From: an uncultured Eisenbergiella sp.
GTDB taxonomy: Bacteria; Bacillota; Clostridia; Lachnospirales; Lachnospiraceae
NCBI GenBank assembly: GCA_947626725.1
Contig: CANQTI010000119.1
Coordinates: 1 to 6,020 of the forward strand
DNA length: 6,020 nt
Direction of reading: 5' to 3'
Positions 5,188 through 6,020 of this stretch are shown one piece after another. The notes beneath the pieces were generated by a model, which saw nothing but the letters and a program-made list of their open reading frames with translations, searched no databases and was not told where the DNA came from. The position numbers and the translations under genes were made by a program. Every line of letters starts with the position of its first letter. Position 1 is the first letter of the stretch.

Positions 5188-5964
5188 ATGGCAGACGAAA
5201 AGGATCTGGACCGACAGGAAGTCATAGATGAAGAAGCGGCGGAAACGGCGCAGGACGCGGCAGAAGCGGAGCAGACAGTGCAGAATGGTCAGTCGGATGC
5301 CGATATGACGCAGGATGCTCAGGATGCAGCGGAACAGACAGCGGAGAACGATGTGACAGAGGATGGCCGGGACGCGGCGGAAACGGCGCAGGATGGCGAA
5401 GCGGATGCGGGAACGGTGCAGGATGCCCAGCCAGAGGAGACCGGGGAGGACGACAACGCACAGGATGGCGGGGATGAGCCGAAAGAAAAAAAAGGCTTTT
5501 TCTCCCGCAAAAAGGATAAAAAAGAGGATACTCTGAAGACACAGATTGCGGAGCTGCAGGACCGGGTGATGCGCCAGATGGCGGAGTTCGAGAACTTCCG
5601 CAAGCGCACGGATAAGGAAAAATCCGCCATGTATGAAACCGGGGCCAGAAGCGTAATCGAAAAGATCCTGCCGGTGGTGGACAATTTCGAGAGGGGACTG
5701 GCGATGGTTCCGGAGGAGCAGAAGAGCGAGCCTTTTGTAGACGGCATGACCAAGATCTACAAACAGTTTCTGAAGGAACTGGAGAATTTGGGCGTGAAGC
5801 CCATCGAAGCCGTCGGCAAGCCGTTCGATCCGGATCTGCACAATGCGGTGATGCAGGTAGAGAACGACGAGCTGGAATCCGGTACGGTGGCGCAGGAGCT
5901 CCAAAAAGGCTATATGTATCGGGATACCGTGGTGCGTCACAGTCTGGTGGCGGTGGTGCAGTAG
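5188..5964 (+). CDS. grpE: GrpE, nucleotide exchange factor for DnaK, with long acidic N-terminal extension
   Basis: Cochaperone that releases ADP from DnaK and so drives the Hsp70 folding cycle. It has 258 residues against about 180-210 in most bacteria. Residues 1-97 are a low-complexity Asp/Glu/Ala/Gln/Thr extension with repeated AETAQD-, QDAQD- and QDG-like units. A basic patch KKGFFSRKKDKK (101-112) follows. The conserved part starts with the coiled-coil dimer helix (about 115-150, AEFENFRKRT at 132-141), continues with LPVVDNFERGL (161-171), and ends in the DnaK-contacting beta domain with GKPFDPDLHNAV (210-221) and YRDTVVRHSLVAV (244-256). All core motifs are intact, so it should be functional. 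The acidic part contains a 20-base exact direct repeat (5236-5255 and 5374-5393, both encoding AAETAQ plus D), 138 bases apart and in frame, suggesting growth by internal duplication. Second gene after hrcA; dnaK probably follows. Confidence 0.97.
   Translation: MADEKDLDRQEVIDEEAAETAQDAAEAEQTVQNGQSDADMTQDAQDAAEQTAENDVTEDGRDAAETAQDGEADAGTVQDAQPEETGEDDNAQDGGDEPKEKKGFFSRKKDKKEDTLKTQIAELQDRVMRQMAEFENFRKRTDKEKSAMYETGARSVIEKILPVVDNFERGLAMVPEEQKSEPFVDGMTKIYKQFLKELENLGVKPIEAVGKPFDPDLHNAVMQVENDELESGTVAQELQKGYMYRDTVVRHSLVAVVQ
5236..5393 (+). repeat. In-frame direct repeat within the grpE acidic region
   Basis: The 20 bases at 5236-5255 recur exactly at 5374-5393, a 138-base (46-codon) offset that keeps frame. 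Between and after them the heptamer CAGGATG and variants recur (near 5311, 5389, 5416 and 5462). The features entry spans both copies. Confidence 0.75.
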
Positions 5965-5965
5965 C

Positions 5966-5990
5966 GGGAAGGGACGGGGAGCGCTTCCCC
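5966..5990 (+). other. Hairpin in the spacer after grpE
   Basis: Two mutually exclusive stems are possible: GGGAAG (5966-5971) with CTTCCC (5984-5989), or GGGGA (5976-5980) with TCCCC (5986-5990). No T-run follows, so it should not stop transcription toward the expected dnaK gene. The remaining bases to 6020 show no gene I can support. Confidence 0.4.
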
Positions 5991-6020
5991 GGACAGAAAG
6001 AGGCCGTAAATGCGGCAGCG

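Noticed and set aside
4293..5940. Two long reverse-strand open frames (4293-5225 and 5065-5940) opposite hrcA and grpE
   Set aside because: They are antisense to conserved genes, low complexity (the grpE mirror is Leu/Arg/His/Phe repeats), and lack plausible ribosome binding sites.
6010..6020. ATG near the right edge, preceded by AAAGAGG, as the start of dnaK
   Set aside because: The visible codons read M-R-Q, unlike the conserved DnaK start (M-x-K-I-I-G-I-D); too little sequence remains to call any gene.

Overview
The window looks like chromosomal DNA of a Gram-positive Bacillota species, most likely class Clostridia and probably Lachnospiraceae with a fairly GC-rich genome. The evidence is a perfect CIRCE operator ahead of hrcA-grpE, strong AGGAGG-type ribosome binding sites, a lipoprotein-type amino-acid binding protein, and a small DUF6465-like protein of a type I associate with Lachnospiraceae and relatives. 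The assignment comes from recognising families, not from a database search. Every gene I can support reads left to right.

Layout. (1) Bases 1-369 are the 3' part of uppP (undecaprenyl-diphosphatase, cell-wall lipid carrier recycling), closed by a hairpin terminator. (2) A clear sigma-A promoter and a folded leader precede a 95-residue basic, DUF6465-like protein (548-835). (3) A UUCG-capped terminator-like hairpin (902-930) is followed at once by a four-gene run: lipoprotein binding protein, permease and ATPase of a polar amino-acid ABC importer, closest by eye to cystine systems, then a small VOC/glyoxalase-fold protein (961-3713). I see no separate promoter for this run, so readthrough or attenuation at 902-930 is possible. 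(4) Two consecutive terminators (3765-3831) end it. (5) A strong promoter with a CIRCE operator in the transcript leader drives the heat-shock genes hrcA and grpE (4092-5964); dnaK is expected just beyond the right edge but is not visible.

How the genes work together. Binding protein, permease and ATPase form one importer: the lipoprotein captures the solute outside, the permease forms the channel and the ATPase powers it. HrcA binds CIRCE and represses its own operon, and GrpE is the nucleotide exchange factor for DnaK, so the right third is an autoregulated chaperone module. uppP and the DUF6465-like gene each appear to be separate transcription units.

I did not find an obviously new biological system. 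The points worth checking are RNA-level features (the folded leader before the DUF6465-like gene, the terminator close in front of the transporter, and a hairpin covering an orphan ribosome-binding sequence in the hrcA leader), the VOC protein lacking the usual first metal-binding histidine, and the long acidic repeat-bearing extension of GrpE.
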